From an uncultured Lachnospiraceae bacterium (GTDB lineage Bacteria > Bacillota > Clostridia > Lachnospirales > Lachnospiraceae), in contig CANQAR010000001.1 of the NCBI GenBank assembly GCA_947588845.1, forward strand, positions 1 through 64,000: DNA of 64,000 nucleotides, read 5' to 3'. Positions 33,012 to 42,658 of the stretch are shown here, piece by piece (position 1 is the first letter of the stretch; each line of letters begins with the position of its first letter). The notes under the pieces are model-generated. The model was not told where the DNA came from and searched no databases. It saw only the letters and a list, made by a program, of their open reading frames with translations. A program made the position numbers and the translations under genes.

Positions 33012-34841
33012 TCAGATCAGATGATAGATCTCGCAGGAAACGTCCGCCATCAGACGTTCAAATTCCGGGACGTTTGTCCCGCTTCCCAGAAAACAGAGAA
33101 TAAACGGTTCTTTCCCGTTTATAATTGCCACATCATGAGTGATGCCCGCATCCTCGCCCGTCTTGTGCGCAATGACAGGAGCCGGATTCAGTGTATGAAG
33201 CCGAAACGGAATCTTTCCATTCAGCCTCTGATGCGTCAGAATCTGATACATTTCGGCGGAAGCTTCCGGGCTGACCAGCTGTCCCCTGTAAATCCGCTCC
33301 AGCAAATCCGCCGCGTCCTTTGCCGTCACATAATTCTCGATTCCTCTGGCTGCACGGAAAGAATCAAACATTTTTCTCCGGAAAACCGTTTTGTTCATTC
33401 CAAGTTTTTCTCGGATAAAGAAATCCAGATATTCGCCGCCCAGAAGATCGAACAGAAGATTGGCCGCGGTATTATCGCTCACAATGACCATCAGCTCAAT
33501 TAAATCTCTGACAGAAACCTCTCTTTCTCCGGAAAGGTAGGTAAGTACGCCGCAGGACGGGACGCAGTCCGTCCGCCTGACAAATCGTTTGTCTTCTTTG
33601 CGGATCCGGCCGTCAGAGATGGCCTGAAATGCAGCCGCCATCAGAAACAGTTTAATAATGCTTGCAGCCATCTGCGGTTCATCTCCGCGGTAACTGTACT
33701 GCTCCCCTGATAAGAGATTCCTGTACACAAAGCTGATCGTTCCGGGAAGCACTTCCAGTCTGTCCTTCAGATGACAGAGATATGATTCCAGTCTATGTCT
33801 GTCCTGGCAGGCAATCGTATTCTGAAAAATACTTCCATATCCGGTTATTTTACCCGCAAGGTCTTCTCTGTAATCAGCATCTTCCGGATTCAGGCTGTTG
33901 ATCGTGACGCAGGGCGTCGCGGCAAACGCGGTTGAATGAATATAGCGGCCCTCTCCCAGATACATCGCGACATGTCCCGGGAAAAAGATCAGATCGCCCT
34001 TTTTCAGATTGTCCGCTGAAATTCTTTGCACCGCATAATCGTCAGGAGTCCCGGCATCGCGGTAGATCAGCACACCGTTTTCCATATAACACATAAATAC
34101 CAGACCTGAACAGTCCAGTCCCTGTGAAGACTTCCCTCCCCAGCGGTACTGTGTTCCGAGATAGGACTTCGCGCTCTGTACAAGTCCCTCCCGAAACGCT
34201 TCCTCCTGTGCATCCGGTATCTTTCTGAATTTCTGAAAATAATTTTCCCGCTCCGCCTCATCCGCAAGCAGATAGGCGTCGTCATCCCGGCGTTCTCTCA
34301 GATAAACCGCATGCACATACCCCTCTTTTCCGGCTGCCGTCCTGACCCGTTTCCACCCATCTTCCTTTTTTCTGTTTGCATTTTCTTCCGCATCTCTCTG
34401 GTTTCCCTGTTCCTCTTCTCGGCCTTCTCCGCTGCTGCACTGCCTTTCTTCCCCATGGTCCTCCGGAATATTTTCCCTGTCATCCAGAAGCTCCACAAAC
34501 GCATTCTTTTCCAGCAGTTCCAGGGGGAGCCCCTGTACCCTGGGTTCTGATAAAAGATCGGCTTCCTTCACTTTGACTGCCCAAAACTTTCTCCTGTCCT
34601 GACGACGGAGCAGTTCCTCCCGGCTGATCACACGCACACAGCTTTCGGGAATATAACCGCTGTAGCCGTAATGCGTTTCCGCTTTGACCCATCCGTCCGC
34701 AGCCGACTCCGGAAAAATACGGACTGCCCATCCGGAAAAAATTTCATCCGTAATTTCGCTGCTGTTCTGATCTTTATTTTCCCCCGGCGCTTCGCGTAGA
34801 TAACAGTGCCGGGAAGTTATAACTGCCAGCTGTCTGAGCAT
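33012..34841 (-). CDS. YkfC-like SH3-NlpC/P60 murein peptidase fused to a serine beta-lactamase-like domain
   Basis: A 609-residue fusion. Residues about 10-75 and 85-185 are two SH3b-like domains, the second split by a charged insertion (120-162). Residues about 215-340 are NlpC/P60, with catalytic Cys244 (GLDCSGLVF), His290 (PGHVAMYLG) and His302. Residues about 350-609 are a class A beta-lactamase-like domain with SIIK (394-397), SDN (455-457) and KTG (560-562). YkfC cleaves gamma-D-Glu-diaminoacid bonds in murein peptides. The extra domain could be a DD- or LD-peptidase (inferred). No signal peptide is visible. ATG 34841 has GGGAGG nine bases upstream. The epimerase lies next door. Confidence 0.88.
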   Translation of the reverse strand: MLRQLAVITSRHCYLREAPGENKDQNSSEITDEIFSGWAVRIFPESAADGWVKAETHYGYSGYIPESCVRVISREELLRRQDRRKFWAVKVKEADLLSEPRVQGLPLELLEKNAFVELLDDRENIPEDHGEERQCSSGEGREEEQGNQRDAEENANRKKEDGWKRVRTAAGKEGYVHAVYLRERRDDDAYLLADEAERENYFQKFRKIPDAQEEAFREGLVQSAKSYLGTQYRWGGKSSQGLDCSGLVFMCYMENGVLIYRDAGTPDDYAVQRISADNLKKGDLIFFPGHVAMYLGEGRYIHSTAFAATPCVTINSLNPEDADYREDLAGKITGYGSIFQNTIACQDRHRLESYLCHLKDRLEVLPGTISFVYRNLLSGEQYSYRGDEPQMAASIIKLFLMAAAFQAISDGRIRKEDKRFVRRTDCVPSCGVLTYLSGEREVSVRDLIELMVIVSDNTAANLLFDLLGGEYLDFFIREKLGMNKTVFRRKMFDSFRAARGIENYVTAKDAADLLERIYRGQLVSPEASAEMYQILTHQRLNGKIPFRLHTLNPAPVIAHKTGEDAGITHDVAIINGKEPFILCFLGSGTNVPEFERLMADVSCEIYHLI

Positions 34842-34953
34842 ATTTTTCATCCTCCCTGTGAGATGAGCAGACAAAACTGCTCCTTTTCTGAAACAAAACG
34901 GACAACTTCTGCGTCAGTTCCTTCTTCCACCCGCTCTTGAGGAACATGAAACA

Positions 34954-36063
34954 TCAGGAAATTTCTTCAAATGTTACCGGCACATTCACAATTCCGATTC
35001 CGCTTTCTTCGGACAGCAGAATTTCCGGTCCCTGATAAACGGGGCCTCCCTGATAGGGATCAATACTGCACAGCGACGGACCGTCCAGGTCGGCCATCGT
35101 GACACAGCTGCGTGCCGCCGCCAGATGCGCGCCCGCGCTGACCGCCACTTTGCTCTCAAGCATACAGCCGATCATGCATCGGACATCCTGTTTCTGTGCA
35201 AGATCACAGATTTTCTGCGCATTGTGAATGCCGCCTGTCTTCATCAGCTTGATATTGATCAGATCCGCCGCTCTCTCTTCAATAATGCGCTCCGCATCTT
35301 CGACAGAGAATACCGCCTCATCCGCAAGAATCGGCGTATTTACCTGTTCCGTGACATACTTCAGTCCTTTGAAATCGTGGCCGGACACAGGCTGTTCCAC
35401 AAGCTCAATCCCCAGATTTTCATCTTCCATCGCCCGGATTGTACGCACAGCTTCCTCTTTTGTCCATCCCTGATTGGCGTCCACGCGGATCACGATTTCG
35501 GGGCCGACCGCCCTGCGGATTTCGCGGATCCGCTCCACATCCCTGCTCCCGCCTTTTCCGACTTTTACCTTGAGAATGCGAAATCCCTGTCCGACTGCGC
35601 GAAGACTGTCGCGCACCATCTCTTCGGTATCATTGACACTGATCGTCAGATCGGTTTCCAGACGTGTCCTGGCCTGGCCCGGATCTTTCTCTGCAAGCAG
35701 CCGAAACAGCGGCATACCCTTTCGCTTTGCGTACAGATCGTAGAGCGCGATATCAACGGCAGCTTTTGCGGAAGTATTTTTTGCGATACACGTCTCCATC
35801 TTCTCCATGACCGCATCCAGCTCGTCCAGATCCATCCCGCGAATGGAGGGGGCAATATAACCGCGGATCGCCGCTTCAATCGACTCTTTTGTATCACCCG
35901 TAATCACGGCCGTCGGCGGCGCCTCGCCATAACCGACAGTTCCATCCTCCGTCTCAATCTTCACGATCAGGTCATTCACACTGTTCACCGTCCGAAGCGC
36001 TGTCTTGAACGGGGTTACAAGAGGTATATTAATATACCCCAGAGAAATCTTTTCTATTTTCAT
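34954..36063 (-). CDS. ykfB: L-Ala-D/L-Glu (dipeptide) epimerase
   Basis: A 369-residue enolase-superfamily enzyme of the muconate lactonising subgroup. The catalytic Lys pair is in RILKVKVG, metal ligands in RVDANQGW, VEQPV and LADEAVF, and the opposite Lys in NIKLMKTGG. The DLDGPS near the end is typical of L-Ala-D/L-Glu epimerases, which convert L-Ala-D-Glu from murein into usable L-Ala-L-Glu. ATG 36063 follows GGGAGG. Its neighbours, a peptide ABC transporter and a YkfC-like hydrolase, support murein peptide recycling. A terminator-like hairpin lies just upstream. Confidence 0.93.
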   Translation of the reverse strand: MKIEKISLGYINIPLVTPFKTALRTVNSVNDLIVKIETEDGTVGYGEAPPTAVITGDTKESIEAAIRGYIAPSIRGMDLDELDAVMEKMETCIAKNTSAKAAVDIALYDLYAKRKGMPLFRLLAEKDPGQARTRLETDLTISVNDTEEMVRDSLRAVGQGFRILKVKVGKGGSRDVERIREIRRAVGPEIVIRVDANQGWTKEEAVRTIRAMEDENLGIELVEQPVSGHDFKGLKYVTEQVNTPILADEAVFSVEDAERIIEERAADLINIKLMKTGGIHNAQKICDLAQKQDVRCMIGCMLESKVAVSAGAHLAAARSCVTMADLDGPSLCSIDPYQGGPVYQGPEILLSEESGIGIVNVPVTFEEIS

Positions 36064-36083
36064 ACGTCCTCCCAATATACTGC

Positions 36084-36118
36084 AAAAAGGCGGCAAATAT
36101 CAGAACTACCGCCTTTTT
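36084..36118. terminator. Terminator-like hairpin between oppA and the epimerase gene
   Basis: AAAAAGGCGG / CCGCCTTTTT gives a stem with a T-tract on both strands. It is 21 bases before the epimerase start, so it may end most oppA transcripts and lower expression of the downstream enzymes. Confidence 0.75.
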
Positions 36119-36278
36119 CACCCGTGCCCCGCCGTCAGGGCATCCCCATGAAAGAAAACCCACAGAAAAGCCGCGCCAGATCAGGAATCCTTCGGGAAGG
36201 ATCTTTCAGGAGCGGTCACCAAAGGTGTTCCTGACTGCCGCGGTATCTCATTTTGCTAATTTTCCATGTGTTTCCGTT

Positions 36279-37859
36279 TTATTTCTGTGTCAGATAGGTG
36301 AATACAAACATACTGCAGTTGTAAACCAGTCCGTCATACATGTCATCGTGGAACAGATATTTGTTCATCGAGTGAAGGAGTACGGATACCGGAAGATCCT
36401 TCGCGAGGACCGCCTCACACTCTTTGTAGTGTTCCCACTGCTCTGCCTGATCGGAGGTGGAGATCGCCGCGTTGTAGGCTGTCGTAAATTCCTCGCTTTC
36501 CCAGAACGCGTCGGAATTGAGCATGGAACTGTACATGTTGGAGAGATCCTCATAGTCCATGAACCATCCGAAGTAGGAAACATCATAATTTCCTTCATCT
36601 CTGTCGGTGAAGAAGTTCTCGGACGTCTCAACTGTCGCGTCAATTCCAAGCACGTTCTTCCAGTCGCTTGCAACCATCTCGGCAACTTCCTTGCGGCTTG
36701 CATTGTTGACGATGTATTTCAGAACCGGGAAGCCCTGTCCGTCCGGATAACCTGCGTCGGCAAGAAGCTGCTTCGCCTCCTCGCAGTTGCCCTCGTAGTT
36801 ATCTATATCGAGCCACGGATCTGCGTACTCTGTGAAGTCTACGCCTTCCTCATTTGTATAGCCGCTGCTCGCGTATGTGATGCCCGGCTCGTCGTTCATG
36901 GCACGGATATCCATGATACGCTGACGGTCGATCGCAAGAGCAAGAGCCTTGCGGACATTGACATCCTGAAGAGCCTCTGCGCCCGTGCCGCCCTTTTCCG
37001 GATCCTGATTCAGGTTGAACATGATACAGTAGTTGTTGTTGCCCGGCACGTAATGAAGGCCATTGCCGTCCATACGTTCAACTTCCTCATCCGGGATCAG
37101 ATCAGAATAAACATACTCGCCGTTCTCAAAACTTGCAAGAGCGGAACGCTCTTCCGTGACGAGATACCAGTTGATCTTCTCAACCTGGATGTTCGCGGCG
37201 TCATAGTAATCATCGCGAAGCTCCATTGTCATCACGGACTGATGCTGCCAGTCAGTCAGCTCATACGGTCCGTTGTAGACTGCCTTGTCCGGATCCGTCG
37301 CATAGGTCTCTCCATCGCCATAGAAATCTTCCCGGATCGGGTAAGTCGGCGGGAACGCAAGCACGGACGGAAGGAACGCCGTCGGGGAAGCCAGATGGAT
37401 CACGACGGTCTTGTCATCCGGAGCCTCGTACGGGTTGTCCGGGTTTGTCAGATCGGACAGAAGCGCCTCATAGCTCTGAGCCGCCTCTTTCAGGGCGTTG
37501 AATCCGAAAATGAAATCCTGCGCCGTGACAGGCTGGCCGTCGGACCATGTGATGTCATCCCTCAGCGTGAAAGTCCAGTCAAGACCGTCCTCGCTTGTCT
37601 CCACGGAGGCAGCCTGACCGAGTACCACCTCACCGTTGGCATCCAGCTTGTACAGACCTTCGAACAGATGACGGCACGCGGAAAGACCGTTGAGCGCGCC
37701 GCACTCGGAAGTATCGAGCACCATGCTGTCCTCGCCGCCGCCGGTAACGGAGATCTCAAATTTTCCTCCCTCTTCCGCAAAAACACCCATAACCGGAAGA
37801 GAAGACACAATCATGGCAAGCGCCAGAACTGCGGCAACCAGTTTGTTACGTTTTTTCAT
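36279..37859 (-). CDS. oppA: Oligopeptide ABC transporter substrate-binding protein
   Basis: A 526-residue family 5 peptide-binding protein. The signal peptide (about 1-28) ends in GVFAEEG with no lipobox Cys, unusual for a Gram-positive binding protein, so attachment is unclear. The family signature near residue 85 (AASVETSEDGLDWTFTLRDD) and the C-terminal fold are present. It captures peptides, here probably murein tripeptides, for the OppBCDF channel. ATG 37859 follows AAGGAGG; the frame is open further upstream but starts outside the leader. It is separated from oppC by 344 bases containing strong hairpins, which may raise or isolate its expression. Confidence 0.93.
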   Translation of the reverse strand: MKKRNKLVAAVLALAMIVSSLPVMGVFAEEGGKFEISVTGGGEDSMVLDTSECGALNGLSACRHLFEGLYKLDANGEVVLGQAASVETSEDGLDWTFTLRDDITWSDGQPVTAQDFIFGFNALKEAAQSYEALLSDLTNPDNPYEAPDDKTVVIHLASPTAFLPSVLAFPPTYPIREDFYGDGETYATDPDKAVYNGPYELTDWQHQSVMTMELRDDYYDAANIQVEKINWYLVTEERSALASFENGEYVYSDLIPDEEVERMDGNGLHYVPGNNNYCIMFNLNQDPEKGGTGAEALQDVNVRKALALAIDRQRIMDIRAMNDEPGITYASSGYTNEEGVDFTEYADPWLDIDNYEGNCEEAKQLLADAGYPDGQGFPVLKYIVNNASRKEVAEMVASDWKNVLGIDATVETSENFFTDRDEGNYDVSYFGWFMDYEDLSNMYSSMLNSDAFWESEEFTTAYNAAISTSDQAEQWEHYKECEAVLAKDLPVSVLLHSMNKYLFHDDMYDGLVYNCSMFVFTYLTQK

Positions 37860-38203
37860 AGTAAACCTCCTTAAAAAATTTATATGATGCCAGGGTTGAA
37901 AGGTCATGCGTTCCATGTTCACATGGAAAAGCATGACACTGAGACCCCAAAAACACCGAAAAGGAGCCATTTTTCATGGAAAAATGTGCGGATTTGAGGT
38001 GTTTCAGGGTGCTGAACGTCCAGTGGACGTTCGCTCAGCACCGACCGGAGTGAAACGGAGATTTCGTGAGCACGAAGTGCGGAGAAATCCGTGGCATCAT
38101 GGGGACAAAATTCCTTTTGACCCCAGCATCTTTATATACACTCCAGCACGCGGTTCAAAGCATTGTCCCTCCCGCGCGCCGGAGAGATATACACGGTCAT
38201 ACG
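37860..38203. other. Hairpin-rich spacer between oppC and oppA
   Basis: These 344 bases hold no gene. Two strong nested hairpins are visible: 37903-37937 (GTCATGC / GCATGAC enclosing TTCCATG / CATGGAA) and 38008-38042 (GGTGCTGA / TCAGCACC enclosing AACGTCC / GGACGTT), plus GGGG...CCCC pairing near 38100-38126. There is no T-tract, so RNA stabilisation or processing seems more likely than termination. Confidence 0.7.
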
Positions 38204-39205
38204 TTATTTTTTCATTTTCGGATCAAGCGCGTCGCGCAGTCCGTCTCCGAACAGGTTGAACGACAGAATGATCAGACTGATCAAAATCGCGGGAAATACG
38301 ACACGGTAAGGGTTGGAATTGATCCCGTTGAGCGCCTCGGAAGTCAGAGAACCAAGGCTCGCCATCGGCGCGGCCACACCGATTCCTATGTAGCTTAGAA
38401 ACGCTTCCGTGAAGATCGCCGACGGAATCTGCAGCATAACGGTCGCGATCAGCTGCCCGATGCAGTTCGGAAGAAGGTGTTCGCGGATCATCCTGCCTCT
38501 CGAACAGCCGAGCGCATTCGCCGCTGTCACATATTCCAGGTTTTTCAGCTGCAGGATCTGCCCGCGCACGATACGCGCCATGCCGACCCAGTACAGACAG
38601 CCGTACACGAGAAAGATCGCGATCAGGCCGGAACCGATCCGGCGCAGCCCGTAGAATGCGGGCACCGTATTGATCAGCGTGTCCAGCGGTTCACTGATGA
38701 TCATCTTGATCACGACGATCAGCAGAATCTCCGGGATGGAATAGACGATATCCACGAGACGCATCATCGCGATATCGACCTTGCCGCCGATCAGGCCGGA
38801 GATGGAACCGTAAATACTGCCCACGATCATAACGATCACCGCGGACACGATGCCGACCAGCATGGAAATCCTTGTGCCGATCATACAGCGCACAAGCAGA
38901 TCACGGCCGATGCGGTCCGTCCCGAACGGATGCTTCAGGCAGGGCCACATTCCCTCGTCGCCCCGGACCTGCTGGTCATAGGTATACGGCGAGAGCATCG
39001 GGCCAATGAAGGCAAAGAACATCAGAACCACGATGATCACCAGGGCAAACATCGCAATCTTATTGGCCTTCAGCCGCTGCCAGCTTGCCTTCCAGTACCC
39101 CACTTCCTCTGTATTCAGCGACTCTTCCCCGAAAAAGTCACTGCCGAGCGGCGTAAAATCATCCGGTGAGATCTTATTCTGCATAGATAATGCACTTATT
39201 TTCAT
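38204..39205 (-). CDS. oppC: Oligopeptide ABC transporter permease OppC
   Basis: A 333-residue permease with an N-terminal cytoplasmic segment, an OppC_N helix (about 50-72) and five more membrane spans. The EAA-type cytoplasmic loop AANALGCSRGRMIREHLLPN contacts the ATPases. The start is chosen at ATG 39205, eight bases after AAGGA; ATGs at 39211 and 39214 are closer to the oppB stop. It pairs with OppB to form the membrane channel. Confidence 0.93.
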   Translation of the reverse strand: MKISALSMQNKISPDDFTPLGSDFFGEESLNTEEVGYWKASWQRLKANKIAMFALVIIVVLMFFAFIGPMLSPYTYDQQVRGDEGMWPCLKHPFGTDRIGRDLLVRCMIGTRISMLVGIVSAVIVMIVGSIYGSISGLIGGKVDIAMMRLVDIVYSIPEILLIVVIKMIISEPLDTLINTVPAFYGLRRIGSGLIAIFLVYGCLYWVGMARIVRGQILQLKNLEYVTAANALGCSRGRMIREHLLPNCIGQLIATVMLQIPSAIFTEAFLSYIGIGVAAPMASLGSLTSEALNGINSNPYRVVFPAILISLIILSFNLFGDGLRDALDPKMKK

Positions 39206-39216
39206 AACCATCATCC

Positions 39217-40137
39217 TTATTCAAAACTAATTCTGGGATCCACAATCTTGTACAGGATGTCGCAGACCAGATTCATGATCACGATCAGGGTCGAATAGAA
39301 GATTGTGATTCCCATGATCATCGTGTAATCCCTGCCGCTGATGGAACTTACGAAATATCTGCCGAGCCCGGGGACGCTGAACACGCTCTCCGCGACAAAA
39401 CCGCCGGTCAGAATCGAAGCCGTCAGCGGTCCAAGATATGTGATAACGGGAATCAGGGAGTTTTTGAGCGCATGAACGAACACCACGACGAACTCGGACA
39501 TCCCCTTTGCTCTCTCGGTCCTCAAGTAGTCCTGGTTCATGACCTCCAGGATGCTCGCGCGCGTAAGCCTCGTCAGGTAGCAGGTCGGATACGTCGCGAG
39601 CGTGAGCATCGGCATGATCCATCCGCCCGGTTTGTTGTAGTTGAGCGGCAGGATGTTCAATGAAACCGCAAGAACGATCATCAGAATCGCTGCCACGACA
39701 TAGCTGGGCATGGATATTCCGATGGATGAGAAGATCCTCACCAGACCATCGGGCAGTCTGTCTTTCGTCAGACCGGCAATACATCCCAGCGTAATCCCGG
39801 CGATCACCGCGAGAATCAGCGCGCGGATGCCAAGCTTCATGGAAACGGAAAACGATTCAAAGATAATCGTCCGCACCTCGCGGCCTTTCTGAAGCACATA
39901 GCTCGTGCCCATATCACCTTTCACAAGATTTTTCAGATATTTCTCATACTGTATGTAGATCGGCTGGTCAAGGCCATATTTTTCAATCAGCTTCTGACGC
40001 GATTCCTCAGTCGCCTTTTCCGACATGAACGGATCTCCCGGCATCAGGTTCATCAGGAAAAAGGTGATCGTGACAATCGCGAAAATACTGACAATGGCCA
40101 GAAGTATTCGTTTGACAATATATCTTGAAAGCTGCAT
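39217..40137 (-). CDS. oppB: Oligopeptide ABC transporter permease OppB
   Basis: A 306-residue permease with about six spans. It begins MQLSRYIVKRILLAIVSIFAIVTI, has the OppB periplasmic block MPGDPF, and the EAA loop MNQDYLRTERAKGMSEF. The gene is 12 bases after oppF and 11 before oppC, so the three are cotranscribed. Confidence 0.95.
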   Translation of the reverse strand: MQLSRYIVKRILLAIVSIFAIVTITFFLMNLMPGDPFMSEKATEESRQKLIEKYGLDQPIYIQYEKYLKNLVKGDMGTSYVLQKGREVRTIIFESFSVSMKLGIRALILAVIAGITLGCIAGLTKDRLPDGLVRIFSSIGISMPSYVVAAILMIVLAVSLNILPLNYNKPGGWIMPMLTLATYPTCYLTRLTRASILEVMNQDYLRTERAKGMSEFVVVFVHALKNSLIPVITYLGPLTASILTGGFVAESVFSVPGLGRYFVSSISGRDYTMIMGITIFYSTLIVIMNLVCDILYKIVDPRISFE

Positions 40138-40148
40138 ACTGACCTCCT

Positions 40149-41147
40149 TTACAAATTATGACAGGCCGCATAATGTCCGTCCCTGATTTCCCGGAGCGGC
40201 GGCACTCTGCCGGCGCAGCCAGGAACTGCTTTTGGACAGCGTGTGCGGAACGGGCAGCCTGACGGAGGTGCAAGCGGACTTGGGATCTCCCCTTCCAGAC
40301 GAATCCGTTTTCTCGCGGCGCTCACGTCCGGATTTGCGATCGGAATCGCCGACAGCAACATCTGCGTGTAGGGATGGAGCGGATTGGAATACAATTCGGC
40401 GCTGTCCGTCAGCTCCACCATATGTCCCAGATACATGACGCCGATTCTCGTGCTGATATGCTTCACGATCGCGAGATCGTGGGCAATAAACAGGTAAGTA
40501 AGCTTCTGCGTCTCCTGCAGTTCTTCCAGCATGTTGATGATCTGCGCCTGAATCGACACATCCAGCGCTGAAACAGGCTCATCGCAGACGATAAATCCGG
40601 GTTTGACCGCAAGCGCCCGCGCGATGCCGATTCTCTGGCGCTGCCCTCCCGAAAACTCATGCGGAAAGCGATTGTAAAATTCCGTATTCAGTCCGACAAG
40701 ACGCATCAGTTCCAGAATCCTGTCCCGGCGTTCCGCCTTGTCGGAATAAAGCTTCTGGATATCCATCGCCTCACCGATGATATCGCCCACCGTCTTTCTC
40801 GGATCAAGCGAGGCATAGGGATCCTGGAACACGATCTGCATTTTTTTTCTGTATTCCTTCATATCCTTGCCGAGAATCGACTGGCCCTCATAGAGGATAT
40901 CGCCGGCCGTTGGCTCTTCAAGACGCAGAATCGTCCTGCCAAGCGTCGTCTTTCCGCAGCCGCTCTCGCCCACAATGCCGAGCGTCTCTCCGCGCCGTAT
41001 AAAAAAACTGACATCGTCCACCGCTTTCAGATCCGTCTTTTTTACAAACCCGGTGCGCACCTGAAAATATTTTTTCAGATTTCTGACCTCCAGCAGAACT
41101 TCGCTCTTTTCGGCTGTCTGCTGATCCTGTACTACTGTATTAGCCAT
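40149..41147 (-). CDS. oppF: Oligopeptide ABC transporter ATP-binding protein OppF
   Basis: A 332-residue ABC ATPase. Walker A is [12 protein letters not shown], the signature is [17 protein letters not shown], and Walker B is [12 protein letters not shown]. The C-terminal oligo_HPY extension (about 265-332) ends in a Cys-containing segment [14 protein letters not shown], often an Fe-S or zinc site in this family. It begins with GAAGGGA upstream of ATG 41147. A 236-base gap containing repeat C1 separates it from oppD. Confidence 0.94.
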   Translation of the reverse strand: MANTVVQDQQTAEKSEVLLEVRNLKKYFQVRTGFVKKTDLKAVDDVSFFIRRGETLGIVGESGCGKTTLGRTILRLEEPTAGDILYEGQSILGKDMKEYRKKMQIVFQDPYASLDPRKTVGDIIGEAMDIQKLYSDKAERRDRILELMRLVGLNTEFYNRFPHEFSGGQRQRIGIARALAVKPGFIVCDEPVSALDVSIQAQIINMLEELQETQKLTYLFIAHDLAIVKHISTRIGVMYLGHMVELTDSAELYSNPLHPYTQMLLSAIPIANPDVSAARKRIRLEGEIPSPLAPPSGCPFRTRCPKAVPGCAGRVPPLREIRDGHYAACHNL

Positions 41148-41295
41148 ACGGTAATCCCTTCATTCCTTATTCATTCACGATTTTCCTGGCGGAACCATGC
41201 GGATCAATGTCCGCTTCCGCCTGTTTTCCGGCCGACCCCGGTCCATGAGCGGAAATATTCTTCTGCTTTCCGAACAGATTTCCTATGGAATTTTC

Positions 41296-41376
41296 GCAGC
41301 ATTTCGCGCCTCAGACCTCAGGATTTCCATGCAATATGCCCGGAAATCACCTCGAATTCAGCAGAGGTGTGAACTG
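41296..41376 (+). repeat. Repeat family C, copy C1
   Basis: Runs from ATTTCGCGCCTCAGAC through GGAAATCACCTCGAA to GAGGTGTGAACTG. It matches 63594-63670 on the other strand over nearly its whole length; partial copies lie at 60646-60683 and 5016-5069. It fills most of the oppD-oppF gap. Confidence 0.8.
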
Positions 41377-41383
41377 CAGCGAT

Positions 41384-42394
41384 TCAGACACTTCCTTCTG
41401 CAAGCGCGTCTCTGACCAGCTTCCAGCACGCCGCGCAGTGTGTATCATCAATCTCAATCTGCGGAGGCTCTTCCCGCACACAGATGCTCATCGCATATTC
41501 ACATCGCGGCGCAAACGCACAGCCCGGTTTCAGGCAGCTCATATCAGGAGGATTTCCACGAATTGGCCGAAGCTTCTCATTGACATCACTGTCGATATCA
41601 GGCACTGAGGCAAGGAGTCCTTCCGTGTACGGATGACGCCGCTCATAAAAAATCTGGCGGCTTCGGCCTTCCTCCACAATCCTGCCCGCGTACATGACAA
41701 TGATTTTGTCGCAGATGTCGGATACAACGCCGAGATCATGCGTGATAAATATAATCGCCATGCCAAGTTTTTCTTTTAATTCCTTCAGGAGATCAATGAT
41801 CTGCGCCTGAATCGTCACATCCAGCGCCGTCGTCGGCTCATCCGCGATCAAAAGTTCCGGATCGCAGGAAAGTGCCATTGCAATCATGACACGCTGGCGC
41901 ATACCGCCGGAAAACTCATACGGATACTGCTTTATACGGCGCTCCGGCTGATTGATCCCCACCATCTCAAGCAGTTCGACCATACGCTTCTCTCTCTGCT
42001 TTTTATCAAGCTTTGTGTGCTTCTTCAGCGCTTCGTTCAGCTGATAGCCGACCGTAAAAAGCGGATCAAGCGATGTCATCGGATCCTGAAAAATCATCGC
42101 GATTCTGTTCCCGCGGAGATCCATAAGCTCCTGCTTCGACATCTTCAGGATATCCTTTCCCTTAAACAGGATCTCTCCGCTCTTTACCTTTCCGCTTGCC
42201 GGAGTCAGAAGGAGAATCCCGTGACTTGAAACGGATTTGCCGCTTCCGGATTCCCCTACAATGCCTAGCACCTCTCCGCGGTTCAGCGTATAGCTGACAT
42301 TCCGGACCGCCTGCACTTCACCGCTTTTGTTAAAAAAAGAAATCGACAGATCCTTTATCTCCAGAAGAATCTCTCCACTGTTCTTATTTTCCAT
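41384..42394 (-). CDS. oppD: Oligopeptide ABC transporter ATP-binding protein OppD
   Basis: A 336-residue ABC ATPase, with Walker [13 protein letters not shown], signature [17 protein letters not shown] and Walker [12 protein letters not shown], then the oligo_HPY extension with [17 protein letters not shown] 42394 follows GAGGAC; the frame is open upstream into a repeat-like sequence. It is the first gene of the peptide transporter operon on the minus strand, just after the leuD terminator. Confidence 0.94.
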   Translation of the reverse strand: MENKNSGEILLEIKDLSISFFNKSGEVQAVRNVSYTLNRGEVLGIVGESGSGKSVSSHGILLLTPASGKVKSGEILFKGKDILKMSKQELMDLRGNRIAMIFQDPMTSLDPLFTVGYQLNEALKKHTKLDKKQREKRMVELLEMVGINQPERRIKQYPYEFSGGMRQRVMIAMALSCDPELLIADEPTTALDVTIQAQIIDLLKELKEKLGMAIIFITHDLGVVSDICDKIIVMYAGRIVEEGRSRQIFYERRHPYTEGLLASVPDIDSDVNEKLRPIRGNPPDMSCLKPGCAFAPRCEYAMSICVREEPPQIEIDDTHCAACWKLVRDALAEGSV

Positions 42395-42436
42395 ACAGTC
42401 CTCACTTTGCCTTCGCGTAAACGAGCTGAAACATGC

Positions 42437-42506
42437 CGCGCGTATCCCGGCTGTCAGCACGATATCTGTCAGACACATGCACGCATGTGACGACTCACTG
42501 TTCGCG
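42437..42506 (-). repeat. Repeat family A, diverged copy A4
   Basis: Minus-strand GCGAACAGTGAGTCGTCACAT and ATGTGTCTGACAGAT parallel A1 and A2 with several substitutions. Confidence 0.6.
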
Positions 42507-42507
42507 T

Positions 42508-42551
42508 AAAAAAATGGCGCAGATCACCTTTTCACCCAGGCGCCTGCGCCA
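42508..42551 (-). terminator. Intrinsic terminator of the ilvN-ilvC-leuCD operon
   Basis: A TGGCGCAG / CTGCGCCA stem followed on the minus strand by seven T, just before the A4 repeat. Confidence 0.85.
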
Positions 42552-42658
42552 AACATGCTTTTGCTCTCTGTTGTGAATAATTATAAGCCTGTACTTGCCG
42601 CTTTGTCAAGCACGGTTTGTATTTTACTAATATTATTTATATTTCAGCAATGCAGATA

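Noticed and set aside
36225-37874. 549-codon plus-strand frame
   Set aside because: Antisense shadow of oppA.
42437-42551. Phage or integrative-element attachment site near the repeats
   Set aside because: No integrase, tRNA or direct-repeat-bounded insert; the sequence matches dispersed repeat A plus a terminator.
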